Below are positions 5,266 through 5,523 of a stretch of 5,523 bases of DNA, one piece after another. Position 1 is the first letter of the stretch. Every line of letters starts with the position of its first letter. The notes below the pieces were generated by a model. It ran no database searches, was not told the origin of the DNA, and saw only the letters and a list, made by a program, of their open reading frames with translations. The position numbers and the translations under genes are program-made. Source of the DNA: Chitinophagaceae bacterium (lineage in GTDB: Bacteria; Bacteroidota; Bacteroidia; Chitinophagales; Chitinophagaceae); NCBI GenBank assembly GCA_003151295.1, contig PLXD01000229.1:2724-8246 (forward strand), written 5' to 3'.

Positions 5266-5523
5266 ATGAAGCAATCTTCCCTTATAATCGGACGGCAGAC
5301 CCTGATCGAAGCGATCCGGTCGGGCAGGGCGGTGGATAAAATACTGTTTCAGCGGAATGTTACCGGCGACACGATCGGCGAGATCCGGCAACTGGCAAGG
5401 GAGCACTCTATTCCCATACAAATGGTCCCGCCAGAAAAACTTTTTTCCCTGACGAAGGCCAATCACCAGGGCGTGGTCGCTTTTGCCGGTTTGGACCAAT
5501 ACCTGGATCTGCAGCAGGTTATC
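5266..5523 (+). CDS. rlmB: RlmB/TrmH-type 23S rRNA 2'-O-ribose methyltransferase (N-terminal part, cut by window edge)
   Basis: Only the first 86 residues are in the window, with no stop. They match the small substrate-binding domain (SpoU_sub_bind fold) found before the SPOUT catalytic domain: IIGRQTLIEAIRSGRAVDKI (7-26), then NHQGVVAF (66-73). The NHQGVVA stretch is typical of RlmB, which methylates the 2'-OH of a conserved G in the peptidyl-transferase region of 23S rRNA (G2251 in E. coli) using S-adenosylmethionine. The catalytic domain with its knot lies outside (full length about 245 residues), so RlmB cannot be separated from close TrmH-group paralogues with certainty. The ATG at 5266 gives the usual family start; no Shine-Dalgarno is visible, which fits translation coupled to the Nudix gene ending 10 nt upstream. 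Confidence 0.85.
   Translation, partial: MKQSSLIIGRQTLIEAIRSGRAVDKILFQRNVTGDTIGEIRQLAREHSIPIQMVPPEKLFSLTKANHQGVVAFAGLDQYLDLQQVI

Overview
The window looks like ordinary housekeeping chromosome of a member of the Bacteroidota, most likely Chitinophagaceae or a close relative. Three things suggest this: promoter-like sites of the Bacteroidota TTTG/TAnnTTTG type instead of sigma-70 boxes, mostly A/T-rich leaders without Shine-Dalgarno sequences, and the gene order glycosyltransferase-5-like protein <> panC-panD-flippase-like membrane protein, which I recall as recurrent in that phylum. The family-level placement is inference. I see no rRNA, tRNA, CRISPR, insertion sequence, phage gene or defence system.

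Left part, minus strand (positions 2152 down to 1): panC (pantothenate synthetase), panD (aspartate 1-decarboxylase) and a UPF0104/YbhN-type multispanning membrane protein whose C-terminus runs off the left edge. PanD makes beta-alanine and PanC joins it to pantoate to give pantothenate, the coenzyme A precursor. panB is not in the window. panD also appears to have its own promoter and an unusually good ribosome binding site in the panC-panD gap. The membrane protein follows 91 nt after panD with no visible terminator, so it is probably co-transcribed.

Middle, plus strand: a 111-nt divergent control region with inverted repeats separates panC from a 270-aa stand-alone N-terminal glycogen/starch-synthase (GT5) domain. 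It lacks the ADP-glucose-binding KxGG motif and the whole C-terminal GT-B domain, so it is probably not an active glycosyltransferase. This is the most interesting gene here. metK (S-adenosylmethionine synthetase) follows behind its own clear Bacteroidota-type promoter, with a lineage-type insertion near the C-terminus.

Right part, plus strand: metK ends in a 190-nt intergenic stretch that holds a perfect nested hairpin (terminator) flanked by decayed GCCGG-rich short repeats. A Nudix hydrolase (ADP-ribose pyrophosphatase type) comes next, followed by the start of an RlmB/TrmH-type rRNA 2'-O-methyltransferase cut by the right edge. An exact 14-bp tandem duplication covers the end of the Nudix gene. 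Removing one copy would restore an ATGA stop/start overlap with the methyltransferase gene, which points to a recent slippage event that changed the Nudix C-terminus.

No wholly new system is evident. The items most worth following up are the degenerate GT5 domain fixed beside the pantothenate genes, the flippase-like partner, the nested hairpin and the stop-altering duplication.
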